Of a stretch of DNA of 13,772 nt, positions 1 through 9,054 are shown piece by piece. The notes beneath the pieces were generated by a model that worked only from the letters and a program-made list of their open reading frames with translations, was not told the origin of the DNA and did not search any database. Location of the stretch: positions 1-13,772 of the forward strand of contig WKLE02002162.1 in the NCBI GenBank assembly GCA_014885115.2. The letters run 5' to 3'. The position numbers and the translations under genes were made by a program. The DNA is from Asterionellopsis glacialis (taxonomy: Eukaryota; Bacillariophyta; Plagiogrammaphyceae; Rhaphoneidales; Asterionellopsidaceae). Within the stretch, counting starts at the first letter, position 1. Each line of letters opens with the position of its first letter.

Positions 1-219
1 TGCTTGTGAGAGAATCACTAAAAACGCGAAGCGAGAGATCCACACGACAAAGAAGTACTCGTACGTGGTAGACCAGAGTAGAGACAGGGTGCTGACAGAG
101 TGTGTGAGAGAATCTACTTTGCTTATACTTATCATTCGTTGGGTCCTCCCTTTTTCGTCGTGCACGGAACACAACAAAGCTTTTTAGAGAGAAAGTTTCT
201 TTTCTTGGAAACTTCTGCC
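1..219 (+). other. 5' flank and leader of the long surface-protein gene
   Basis: No TATA box or other core promoter element could be identified with confidence. The 12-mer tgtgagagaatc occurs twice, at 5-16 and 103-114, a direct repeat with 98 bp between start points whose meaning is unknown. The downstream reading frame is open back to about position 100 but has no ATG before 220, so most of this stretch is probably promoter plus 5' untranslated leader. Confidence 0.4.
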
Positions 220-3200
220 ATGAGAACTAATTTTACTCGAAGATTATCTGGACGATCACTGGGGTCAAACAATTATTATAGAAATGATCGTAACAGTAAC
301 AACAGTGATGACGACAGTGAAATGACAAGTGATGAGGACTCACATACTACAAGAATAGACGAGGATGAGAATGACTGCGATGATGATAACAATGATGATG
401 CACGTCATAGGCTATTATATGGTTTGAGTTATTTGGATGATAAACTGCATCAAGAATCAACAAGTACAACAGCAACAACATGTAGACAACCATACAACGA
501 GAATACCCATGAAACAACATTACTTGACTATGAGGATGCACGTAAATGGTTGCAAGAAAATTATGAAAGTACACAATTGGAAACACGAGAACAATTTGAA
601 CAACTATTTTTGGAAAAATCACACAATAACGAAACGTTACGTCGTAATATTCCTTCAAATCCTGAAGTATATTATGGGACAGAATGGATATCATGGGATC
701 ATTTTTTAAATGGAAAGATTACTCTACTATCGCCGGGTGCCAAACAGGCAGCATTAGTAATAGGTGGTACAGCAACATTGGCACTTGCTGTAACTAAATT
801 CAAACGCATGATTAAACAATCGGACGATGCCGATGGCGTTGATGAAAATGGAGGTGGATTTACTAATACGACTGATGCATATGGTCAACAACAATTTGAT
901 TTTACATCCATGATGCAATCAAATGCAGGTGCTGCACCACCCCCACCACCTACAGGAGGTGGTGCCGTAGCACAAGCTGCAGTCGTACCATCTCCCCCAC
1001 CACCTACAGGAGGTGCAGGTGCAGCTCAAGCTCAATTACAAGCAGTTGCACAACAAATGGCAGTACAAGCTGCAGCAAATACAGCATCGGCTGCTGCAGC
1101 AACAGCATCGGCAACGGCAGCAGCAGCCACCGCTACTGCCAGTGCTGCATCTGTTGGAATTGCATCAGTGGCAGTTGCAGTATCCGCTATTGCCGTTGCA
1201 TCTGTTGCAGCAGCGACGGCAGCTACTGCTAGTACAAGAAGTAGTACAAGTAATGCCATGGTATCATCTAATGCGCCTACTATTTATAATGCCTTGGCAC
1301 CAACAGTCGTTTCACCTTTACCATCTATTTCACAACCACCAACGCAATCACCAACAAAATCGCAAATGCCTTCTGTACTTGATACTACTATTTTTTATGA
1401 CCTCCCTGATTGTAGCAATACTACTACTGCTGCTGCTGCTGAATATGAATTTATTGAACAGCAGAAACAACTTTACGTACATTTTGGTGGTATTACAAGA
1501 TTTTTAACACCCGATGAAAAGTTATTTTTAGAAGAAACATTTGTGCAAGAATATAATAATCTTAGTACAGGATGTGAAGATATATATCAACGATTCTTAA
1601 TAAATGCTGAAATTGTCACACAAAGTTTTCAAAGTGGTGGTGGTGATAACACTACCAACAACAATGACGAAATTTTGACGAGGAGGATTGAAACTGCAAA
1701 TGCCACTCATGATGATCTTGATAACACGTATCTTGATACTGTATGGAATATCATATACATATGTTCTAATACAACAGCAGATACGTTTGTGGAGAGTAGC
1801 GATAGTAAATGTCCGTTGTTTGACAACAGCACGGTAGGAGATGACATGAGTGATTTGGTTACAAATGTAATTTTCTTCAAATCTCTTCTTGAACGACTTG
1901 GGATCCATATTAGTCTGGAGCATAGAAATATTAGCTCATCATTGTTCAAAGATGTGAAAAACGGTTCTTCTACTTCGTCATCGAAGAACGAGGCGAAGGA
2001 ATTTCAAATCTTACAAGCAGGAACAAGAGAAGAAACAGTTACAATGGTACAATCATCATCAATGACACCAGCAGCATTATCACCACCACCATCTGAAGAA
2101 CCAACAATTGCTACTACGGCTAAACCATCAATACTCCCTTCCACCACACCAACAAGAACAACATCATCATCTCCATCATCATTGCCAACTTGTATCGAAA
2201 AGGATGAACCTTGTTCTAATAGTTCTGATTGTTGTGAAGATCTACAATGTACAACAGTAGATGGTGGTATTGTTGCGACGACAAGAAACATTTTTGCTGC
2301 TGGTGGTCATCTTTTGCAACACAAGAATATTTTTGCATTGCAAGACAATGCTTCTTCCAATTTGATATGTTTCGAACATGATATAAGTGTTTCACCAAGT
2401 TCTAGTCCTAGCATTGAACCCAGTTCCTCCTCACCATCCACGTCACCAACTGTGACTGGTAGTGAATTACCGACAGCAGTACCCTCAGAAACAAAATCGC
2501 GTGCACCATCTATGCATCCATCATTGCTTCCTTCGAAAGGTCCCATCATTGTTGAATCATCTCAACCCTCCATGATTCCATCAATTGTACCATCTCAAGA
2601 TCCACCGTCCTTAAGCCCATCCGAAGAACCTACAAGTGAATTGTCAGTATCACCATCACAAGAAAAATCGAATTCTCCATCTGTTGGTGCTATAGAATCC
2701 GTAGCTCCTACCGTATTAGTCAAATCATCCCTGGTTCCATCTTTACAGTTGTCCTCATCACCATCAGAGAGTTCTTCCTCTTTACCATCATTGGTGCCAT
2801 CGGAATCTTTAGATCCTTCCGTATCTCCTTCATCCGAACCGTCTCTTCTAGATTCCTTGGGTCCATCAGCATCATCCTCTAATCCTTCCGCGATTCCATC
2901 ACTAGAAATATCTTCATCACCATCAGAAAGTCCATCATTTATGCCATCGTTAGATCCATCAGACTCTTCAGCTCCTTCAGTATCACCTTCACATGGACCA
3001 TCGTTGGTTCATTCATCGCACCCATCCATATCAGCTATTCCTTCCACTGTACCGTCAATGCAACCGTCGGTATCTCCATCGGATAATCCTTCATCTATGC
3101 CGTCGTTGGTTCCATCAGACTCTTCCGCTCCTTCAGTATCACCTTCACATGAACCATCGCTGGGTGATTCATCTCACCCATCCATATCAGCTGATCCTTC

Positions 3201-4986
3201 CACAGTATCATCACTACAACCATCTTACTCACCATCAGAGAGCCCGTCATCGATGCCATCGTTGGTTCCATCAGACTCTTCCGCTCCTTCAATATCACCT
3301 TCACATGAACCATCATTAGTTCATTCATCTCACCCATCCATATCAGCTATTCCTTCCACGGCACCATCAATGCAACCATCGGTATCTCCATCGGAGAGTC
3401 CTTCATCTATACCATCGTTGGTTCCATCAGACTCTTCAGATCCTTCAGTATCACCTTCACATGAACCATCATTGGTTCCTTCATCTCACCCATCCATATC
3501 AGCTATTCCTTCCACGGCACCATCAATGCAACCATCGATATCTCCATCGGAGAGTCCTTCTTCGATGCCATCTTTGATTCCATCAGACTCTTCCGCTCCT
3601 TCGGTATCACCTTCACATGGACCATCATTGGTTCCTTCATCTCACCCATCAATGTCGGCTATTCCTTCCAAAATACCATCTCTGCAGCCATCGGTATCTC
3701 CATCGGATAATCCTTCATCTATACCGTCTTTGGCTCCATCAGACTCTTCAGATCCTTCAGTATCACCTTCACATGCTCCATCATTGGTTCCTTCATCGCA
3801 CCCGTCCATATCAGCTTTTCCTTCCAAAGTACCATCTCTTCAACCATCGGTATCTCCTTCGGTGATTCCTTCTTCTATGCCATCTTTGATTCCATCAGAC
3901 TCTTCCGCTCCTTCAGTATCCCCTTCAAATGAACCATCGTTGGTTCCTTCATCTCACCCATCAATATCATCTAATCCTTCCGCGGTGCCATCTCTACAAC
4001 CAACGGCATTTCCTTCGGTAATTCCTTCTCTACAACCATCGGTATCCCCTTCGGTGATTCCTTCATTAGTTCCCTCTTTTCTACCTTCCATCGCACCTTC
4101 ATTTTGTTGGGGCGATTCACCCATGAAACTATTTTTTGGAAAAGTCAATGTTACGAGTGACTTTAAAACCATTGATCTACCATTTGTCTATCAAAAGATG
4201 GTTGTTGTAGCAACACCTGTCCTGCCAGGCTCACATGATACTCATATGCCAGTTCTTGCTCAAGTCCAAAATGCAATGGGCGCCTCCTTTGATCTGCGGC
4301 TGTTTAATCCCAATCAAAATCTCTTAAATTCTTCAAGGGAGGTGCATTATATAGTAGTTGAGGAGGGAAATTATGAAGAATCGTCTGGAATTAAGATGTC
4401 AGCACTGACAGTTAGCTTGACAACATCTAATTTTAATGCTAATTGGCAAACGACCAACATGAAACAGTTGAATTCATCAGTCAGTGATAGGTTTGCTACC
4501 CCTGTAGTCCTTGGACAGGTTATGACTGTAAACGATAGCTCTGTATGGTCAACTTTCTGGGCATTACCCAAGAGTGACAATAGTAACGAGATATTCGTTG
4601 GCAAACAGTGTGGTGCTGGAAGTTGCAGCAACAGTAATATTGCTGAAACACTTGGAGTGATTGTTGTTGAATCAGGTACTAACGGTACTGTCGCTGATAG
4701 CCGTTTCATAACTAAACTCGGGGGTGCGCAGATCGCGGGTGTTACGAGTTTCCCATCATCATCCTATACACTTGAATCTCCAAATTCGTTTAATCCAGTT
4801 GTTGCAATTGCTTCCATGTCCTCAATGTTAGGATATCAAGGAGGTTGGGTAGTTTTACGAAGCCCAGTACCAGATGAAGAACCAATCACTTCGTCCTTGT
4901 TATACCTTGGCGTTGAAGAGGACCAAGACAGAGGGCATGTGCCCGAGAAAATAAGTTATATTATCTTTGAACAAAATTCATGCTAA
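220..4986 (+). CDS. Giant Ser/Pro-repeat membrane-anchored surface protein with bacterial-type C-terminal beta module
   Basis: Uninterrupted 1588-codon frame. The first in-frame ATG is at 220 (context gccATGa); the frame runs upstream to 100 only from a GTG, so 220 is preferred. Layout by residue: 1-100 Asn/Asp/Ser-rich; 103-165 a module ending IPSNPEV-x5-EWISWDHFLNG, which resembles the short 'phage-integrase repeat unit' (INT_rpt) found in many algal proteins; about 176-193 a hydrophobic segment followed by KFKRMIK, a likely signal anchor; 238-267 Pro-rich; 270-345 Ala-rich, with a second hydrophobic stretch near 311-337; about 407-575 an unclassified globular region; 658-717 Cys-rich (C-x6-C-x5-CC-x4-C); about 724-1295 a PSxxPS stalk; 1296-1588 a beta-rich module. 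The last module has VVVATPVL, VHYIVVEEG and the ending LGVEEDQDRG-HVPE-ISYIIFE, features I know from bacterial surface proteins. There is no classical N-terminal signal peptide. The likely role is a wall- or matrix-associated protein that displays a binding module on a stalk. The frame is secure; the function is inferred. Confidence 0.9.
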   Translation: MRTNFTRRLSGRSLGSNNYYRNDRNSNNSDDDSEMTSDEDSHTTRIDEDENDCDDDNNDDARHRLLYGLSYLDDKLHQESTSTTATTCRQPYNENTHETTLLDYEDARKWLQENYESTQLETREQFEQLFLEKSHNNETLRRNIPSNPEVYYGTEWISWDHFLNGKITLLSPGAKQAALVIGGTATLALAVTKFKRMIKQSDDADGVDENGGGFTNTTDAYGQQQFDFTSMMQSNAGAAPPPPPTGGGAVAQAAVVPSPPPPTGGAGAAQAQLQAVAQQMAVQAAANTASAAAATASATAAAATATASAASVGIASVAVAVSAIAVASVAAATAATASTRSSTSNAMVSSNAPTIYNALAPTVVSPLPSISQPPTQSPTKSQMPSVLDTTIFYDLPDCSNTTTAAAAEYEFIEQQKQLYVHFGGITRFLTPDEKLFLEETFVQEYNNLSTGCEDIYQRFLINAEIVTQSFQSGGGDNTTNNNDEILTRRIETANATHDDLDNTYLDTVWNIIYICSNTTADTFVESSDSKCPLFDNSTVGDDMSDLVTNVIFFKSLLERLGIHISLEHRNISSSLFKDVKNGSSTSSSKNEAKEFQILQAGTREETVTMVQSSSMTPAALSPPPSEEPTIATTAKPSILPSTTPTRTTSSSPSSLPTCIEKDEPCSNSSDCCEDLQCTTVDGGIVATTRNIFAAGGHLLQHKNIFALQDNASSNLICFEHDISVSPSSSPSIEPSSSSPSTSPTVTGSELPTAVPSETKSRAPSMHPSLLPSKGPIIVESSQPSMIPSIVPSQDPPSLSPSEEPTSELSVSPSQEKSNSPSVGAIESVAPTVLVKSSLVPSLQLSSSPSESSSSLPSLVPSESLDPSVSPSSEPSLLDSLGPSASSSNPSAIPSLEISSSPSESPSFMPSLDPSDSSAPSVSPSHGPSLVHSSHPSISAIPSTVPSMQPSVSPSDNPSSMPSLVPSDSSAPSVSPSHEPSLGDSSHPSISADPSTVSSLQPSYSPSESPSSMPSLVPSDSSAPSISPSHEPSLVHSSHPSISAIPSTAPSMQPSVSPSESPSSIPSLVPSDSSDPSVSPSHEPSLVPSSHPSISAIPSTAPSMQPSISPSESPSSMPSLIPSDSSAPSVSPSHGPSLVPSSHPSMSAIPSKIPSLQPSVSPSDNPSSIPSLAPSDSSDPSVSPSHAPSLVPSSHPSISAFPSKVPSLQPSVSPSVIPSSMPSLIPSDSSAPSVSPSNEPSLVPSSHPSISSNPSAVPSLQPTAFPSVIPSLQPSVSPSVIPSLVPSFLPSIAPSFCWGDSPMKLFFGKVNVTSDFKTIDLPFVYQKMVVVATPVLPGSHDTHMPVLAQVQNAMGASFDLRLFNPNQNLLNSSREVHYIVVEEGNYEESSGIKMSALTVSLTTSNFNANWQTTNMKQLNSSVSDRFATPVVLGQVMTVNDSSVWSTFWALPKSDNSNEIFVGKQCGAGSCSNSNIAETLGVIVVESGTNGTVADSRFITKLGGAQIAGVTSFPSSSYTLESPNSFNPVVAIASMSSMLGYQGGWVVLRSPVPDEEPITSSLLYLGVEEDQDRGHVPEKISYIIFEQNSC
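2797..4047 (+). repeat. 156-bp in-frame coding repeat array (52-residue units)
   Basis: The marker ccatcagactcttc starts at 2956, 3112, 3268, 3424, 3580, 3736 and 3892, exactly 156 bp apart each time. A diverged earlier copy begins at 2797, 159 bp before the first. Each unit encodes about 13 PS pairs in a fixed order: PSDSSAPSVSPS, then PSLVPSSHPSIS, then QPSVSPS, then SSMPSL. Variation is mostly single codons, such as Ala/Asp after DSS and Pro/His before SSHPS. Exact spacing with scattered substitutions points to expansion and homogenisation by unequal exchange with the frame preserved. The opposite strand is also open over long stretches because the codon pattern is biased; those frames are treated as shadows. 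Confidence 0.95.
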
Positions 4987-5230
4987 ATTCTGACTTTCGT
5001 AGAAGGCCCTATGTAAAATTATGTAGGTTGAGATCACAATGTGACTACACAATCTTTCATTCTTCCAAAGACAACTCAACTGATGTAAAATAAGCTACAA
5101 TGTTTTGCAACTTGCATAAAGTACACGAATGATCACCGTACTTCCACATTTTACTGTACAGTGCATCCAAAATAATTCCAGAATCACCTTTTGGGAGCAT
5201 AGGTGTTTAAATTAACTATCCAACACATAA
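4987..5230. other. 3' flank of the surface-protein gene
   Basis: AT-rich sequence after the TAA stop at 4984-4986. No clear AATAAA signal lies near the stop; gatgtaaaataagc near 5082 is the closest A-rich candidate. No gene or repeat was recognised. Confidence 0.3.
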
Positions 5231-5464
5231 TCCAGTAGACCAAGAGTCAGGAAAGATATATTTGATTTCGATACAGCATTACGCGCCGTTGAAACAAAAT
5301 GCTGTTTATCAGACAATGCTCTTGTAGTATGTAATGGTGATACAAATTGCGAAATCCAAGCTTTAGCATTGGGAACGTTAGATGACTATAATACTGTGAT
5401 ACCATCACCAAGTCCAACTCGTTCAAGACCTGCAAATACAGATGGGGATTTCAGTTTTTCCTAA
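5231..5464 (+). pseudogene. Orphan 77-codon coding remnant, Cys-rich with SPSP linker
   Basis: After an in-frame TAA (5228-5230) a frame of 77 codons runs to TAA at 5462-5464 with no ATG near its start. Its translation looks protein-like. It begins with an acidic/basic stretch (RKDIFDFDTALRAVE), continues with a Cys cluster KCCLSDNALVVC-x5-C, and ends in a PSPSPTRSRP linker before the stop. This composition matches the Cys-rich plus Ser/Pro style of the two flanking genes. It could be a broken gene copy, or a terminal exon whose upstream exon and splice site I could not identify. No family was recognised. Confidence 0.35.
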
Positions 5465-5892
5465 TCATCATGCATGTCTCTTGAGCATGACTTTTAAAGA
5501 AAGCCGGTCATTGTCCTGAGTACTCTTGTAGGTTGGAGTGCTACATTAACAGCTTTTTATTTTACAGAGAAGACAATGTAAGCCTTATCGTACAGTAATA
5601 CTTGGCTGTCATAGATCTCCTTTCATAAGTATCACGATACTGCCGAAAGCTCAAAACAATTCTGTTGTTGTCGTGACCACAAAGCCTTTGTATGTGCGGA
5701 TAATTAACTTCTGATGGTATGTTTTACGTCTATTAAAGATCATCATATGATGTGATGTAGGTGATGACACCAAGAGCATTTAATTTCAATGAGAGACATG
5801 TACGTACACACGCATATATATATTTAAAACTAATCATATTCACAAGTTTCAGAGGCGTCTGAAGTTATCCCAACAAGCACATTGACTGAGCT
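5465..5892. other. Intergenic stretch between convergent genes
   Basis: AT-rich, with a short alternating run catatatatatattt near 5813-5825. No open frame, RNA gene or repeat was recognised in these roughly 430 bases. It lies between the 3' ends of two convergent genes, so it probably carries their polyadenylation regions. Confidence 0.4.
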
Positions 5893-5898
5893 TTTATT
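5893..5898 (-). terminator. AATAAA polyadenylation-signal-like hexamer
   Basis: On the minus strand AATAAA lies about 15 bases past the TAG stop (5913-5915) of the secreted hydrolase gene. This is close to the stop but possible in a compact protist gene. The match is to six bases only and chance is not excluded. Confidence 0.3.
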
Positions 5899-5912
5899 GA
5901 CAGAGCAGCAAT

Positions 5913-8147
5913 CTATCCGCACCTGCCATTGTTCTTACAATTCAGTGTACAACACTCATTGCCTGCTGAGCAAACCGCATTCTTTTGACCACAGCTTGAT
6001 GTAGGCGGATTCGTAGGCGGATTCGTAGGCGCTGAGGTGGGTGAAGGAGGCGACTCACACATACAGACTGGTGTTGGTGCAGCGGTAGGAGGATCAGTTG
6101 TTGCTGTGCCGGAAGTGCAACTCCCGCTGTTGGCTTCATCGCAGATCAAATTAACACAACAGTTATCTTTGGCATTGCGGCTGGTCGAACCACAACTTAC
6201 TGCCTTCTGTCCCTCGTTGGCGCAGGTTGAAGGTGGGAGCTTCCTGTTTTCTTGATTGAAAATGAGGGCTCCTTCTCCTCGGTAACTGCCTCCTCGAAGA
6301 GCACGATCGCGTCTTACACAATTGCAATCGGCATCAGATGTGCAGATCACGTTTGGGGTAGGAGACGAGCTTGAACAAGTACCTGGCTGAGGAAATGGCG
6401 TAGGCGAAAACGTTGGGCTAGAGTAGACCATCACGTCACACGCCACAGGGTAGTGAAGAGCAAGCATCTGAGGAAGGACAACTTCACCAAAAACAGTCAG
6501 TACATCTTCTTGTTGACCATACTCCTGAGCTCGAAGGTAGCGAGGGAACTCAATCTGGATGGCATCAATTGAACCTGCGTTTTGGCTTCCATGAGTCTCG
6601 ATGTTATACCCTCCTTGGAAGTAGTCTTCTGATTCACTGGGTGCATTAACTTTCGGAGACGGCACTGATAGGTAGCCCGTACCATTCAGATCTGTCGGGC
6701 GCTCAAACAGAGCACCCATACTGGAGTTGCCACGGATCAAGGCTGAGAAGGCGGATCCAGTGTGGCTAAGCATGTTTTTAATGCTACTAGTGTAGGCAAG
6801 CGTATCCACTACCTCATCAGAACTTCGAAGTTGACTAGCACTGAGCTTGTAGCCAAGTTCAATCCTCGCCTCTGGATGAGTATGGCCATGCATGTCAATG
6901 AGCAGCCCTGCACCACACGGATGGTTTGTCTCGATCTCTAGCCTTGCCGTAGTGGTAAAGTTATGAAATTCTTCATAAGCGGCAATTGCAGCAGAATCAA
7001 ACTGTGCAGCTTGCTGAACCTCGCGGTTTGGGTCGAGTTTCTTCCGTGCTAATCTGCTAACAATGAGGTGACAACTATAACCGGTATGAGCTTCGAAGTA
7101 GTCGTTGACACGGCGGGCCATGTCTTGAGTATTTTCGTCATTAAGGAACACGGCTCTGCACTTGTCTCCGTCAGGGTTTGGACAATTCTTCGTCCAGTTG
7201 CAGCTCGATCCATCCCAGCAGCCGGTTGTACGGTTGGCGATGCTCTCTGGCTCAAGGTCACCGTCATGACCAGATAAGATAATGCATGGCGCCGTTCCTG
7301 GAATATACTCGGTGTACCCATTGGCACCTCGTTGACCTGATCGGATGGTAAAGCCAGACAAGGGAGCTTCGTACTCATTCTTACGAGTCTCAACAAGAGA
7401 TGTAGTTTTGAATCTCTTGCGGTTTACCATCCATTCCTTGAGAGTCGGCAATGTAGCGGACTTTTTTAATTTAATGAGGACACGAGTGAATGTTAGTTAC
7501 GATCGTTCCAGAAAAAGCGAATATTGTTCTGCATAGCATAACATAACAAAAACATATGATTCAGAAGGTCTGTTTGTACTTACCCTGGCATACCACGGCC
7601 TATACCAGAAGTTGTCACTATGATCAAAGCTCACCGCACTGACGCCATCTACAAGCGCTTCCGGCCGGGCACCCTTATTCGCATCATTAACCGAACCGCA
7701 CGTCTCCCATCCACCTGTGCTATCAAATGCAAAGACAAAGCTAGGATTGGCCAAACTGCCCTGATAGACGTAGATCTGATCGTTGTTGGATAGGGACCAC
7801 GTGCCACTTGCTAAGTTCCATAGTTGTCCTGGTCCTTCCGTAGTTATGCCTTTGTGAAACTCAAAGACACTGCCTGCACTTATCGTATTCTGGGCGGTGA
7901 ATATTAGTTCCGACTCTCCGCTCTGGAATCCATTTTCGCACATCCACCCCTTGTCGGTGAAGCGGATCTCGGTTTGCGGTGAAAGGTCGATCCAGGTTAC
8001 AAAGGCGAAGGCGTCACCGTATCCCGCGATTTCGTCGCTGTCAGAGGCGTAGGCGACGATCTGGACATCATTGGGGGCGAGCACCGTCGTCGCCGAGACA
8101 GCAGATGCCGCAGCAAGCGTTTGAATTAAAATCGATATTGCTTTCAT
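5913..8147 (-). CDS. Secreted N-formylglutamate-amidohydrolase-like hydrolase with beta module and Cys-rich tail (two exons)
   Basis: Coding parts are complement(7584-8147) and complement(5913-7460), joined in phase 0 to give 703 residues. Residues 1-19 (MKAISILIQTLAAASAVSA) form a signal peptide, which fixes the start. Residues 20 to about 205 are a beta module with GYGDAFAFVTWIDLSP, EIRFTDKGW and the ending TLKEWMVNRKRF, a pattern known from bacterial secreted proteins; splicing is what restores its end. Residues about 243-535 resemble N-formylglutamate amidohydrolases: SGHDGDLEPES (about 251), RKKLDPNRE (327-335), DMHGHTHP (377-384), IELGYKLS, GGYNIETHGS and IDAIQIEFPRYLR (486-498). The His/Asp/Glu set suits a zinc hydrolase acting on N-acylated or gamma-glutamyl-like bonds, but the substrate is unknown. 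After a Ser/Thr/Pro linker come Cys clusters at 601-636 and 678-702 (C-x6-C-x5-CC-x3-C), separated by an APTNPPTNPPT linker encoded by tandem 12-mers at 6001-6024. It is probably extracellular. Confidence 0.88.
7461..7583 (-). other. Spliceosomal intron, 123 nt, phase 0
   Basis: On the minus strand the donor is CAGG|GTAAGT (intron begins at 7583) and the acceptor is TTAAAAAAG|TCC (intron ends at 7461). A CTAAC branch-point match has its adenine near 7493, about 31 bases before the acceptor. Removal joins ...WYAR to SATLPTLKEW in frame and completes the beta module. Unspliced, the upstream frame stops shortly after the donor region (by 7497). The acceptor lacks a good pyrimidine tract. Confidence 0.88.
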
Positions 8148-8314
8148 CGTTTTTCGATTACAACTTACCAGCGTCGGCTGCGATCCTGGCTATTCACAGT
8201 CGCTCCGGCAAATAATAATATGTCCGTTCATCAAAACAATGTCCAAAGTTCTCTCAGCAACTCCCCTGTATGTGATGCCTGACACCTCTCCTCTTTCTTG
8301 CTGATATTACGAAT

Positions 8315-9006
8315 TACCTGGTACTAGTATGATGTACTAGTAGTACCTGTACCTGTACCAGACACGAGATGATCTCGTATTCCTACCGTAGTCTAGAGTC
8401 TTTGTCCAATCATATGCCTCAACGGGTCATTATTATTTCTCTGTCACAACTAACAACCCATCAGCATTACGTTTTACTGTAATTGGTACGGGGACCTGTA
8501 ATTCCTGTGAAATGAAAATTAGTCGTGCATATCCTCATTGCCGACCAAGTTCTTGAAATGTACTGCACTTGTACCCATGTACCAAAGCAGCGTAGATACG
8601 TACATAATAATTTACATGCGGTACTCAGTAAGCGAGTCTTAACTTGAAGTCTACCTGTACTGGTACTTGCTAGAATTTCTAAATTCCATTACCAAAGAAT
8701 ACCAGGTAATCTTTGACGAAGATGTGTACTAACTAACTGTGTACTAAACCCTGATGGGTTATTAGCCTATTATGTCCATCTGTTGCCAACCCAGGTATTT
8801 CCTCTAATGGTACCTGGTAGGACCTCTACTAGAGAGAGGACCCTATCTAGGACTAGCTGGTACCAGTACTGAAACCGTGTACCAGGTACCAGGTAGCACC
8901 TCGAAAGGATTGTTCTTGACCTGGTACAATACGAGAACTATACGAGCTCCCTGCTAGGACCCTACCTGGTAGGGCCGTCGGCCTTGGCCTCGGAATACCT
9001 GGTACC
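8315..9006. repeat. GTAC-rich non-coding block with repeated TACCTGGTA words
   Basis: No gene was recognised here. I count about 22 GTAC tetramers between 8321 and 9005, roughly eight times the number expected by chance. TACCTGGTA or its complement TACCAGGTA occurs at 8315, 8700, 8811, 8880, 8887, 8963 and 8996. Palindromic TACTAGTA occurs twice (8322-8329 and 8335-8342), and gtacctgtacctgtacc near 8343-8358 is a small tandem run. The block lies 5' of the hydrolase gene, so it could include its upstream regulatory region. A degraded repeat is equally possible. Confidence 0.6.
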
Positions 9007-9054
9007 ACCCATAGAAGAAAAGCGTATGTAGGCCTCAGACTCGGCATCGGTTAC

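Noticed and set aside
100..219. N-terminal extension of the long protein from a GTG at 100
   Set aside because: A nuclear eukaryotic gene should start at ATG; the first in-frame ATG is at 220 with acceptable context, and the extension has no recognisable feature.
3095..3865. Long open frames on the minus strand and in the +2 frame inside the Ser/Pro array
   Set aside because: They mirror the 156-bp codon pattern of the true frame and have no independent start, domain or stop logic.
7497..7583. Extension of the upstream hydrolase frame through 7497 as a separate short protein
   Set aside because: It reads through a consensus GTAAGT donor into intron sequence with no domain similarity, whereas splicing restores the module and joins the enzyme domain.
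8163..8168. GTAAGT donor-like hexamer on the minus strand about 16 bases before the hydrolase ATG
   Set aside because: Using it would remove the ATG and a good signal peptide. It could only matter as part of an alternative leader intron, for which there is no evidence.
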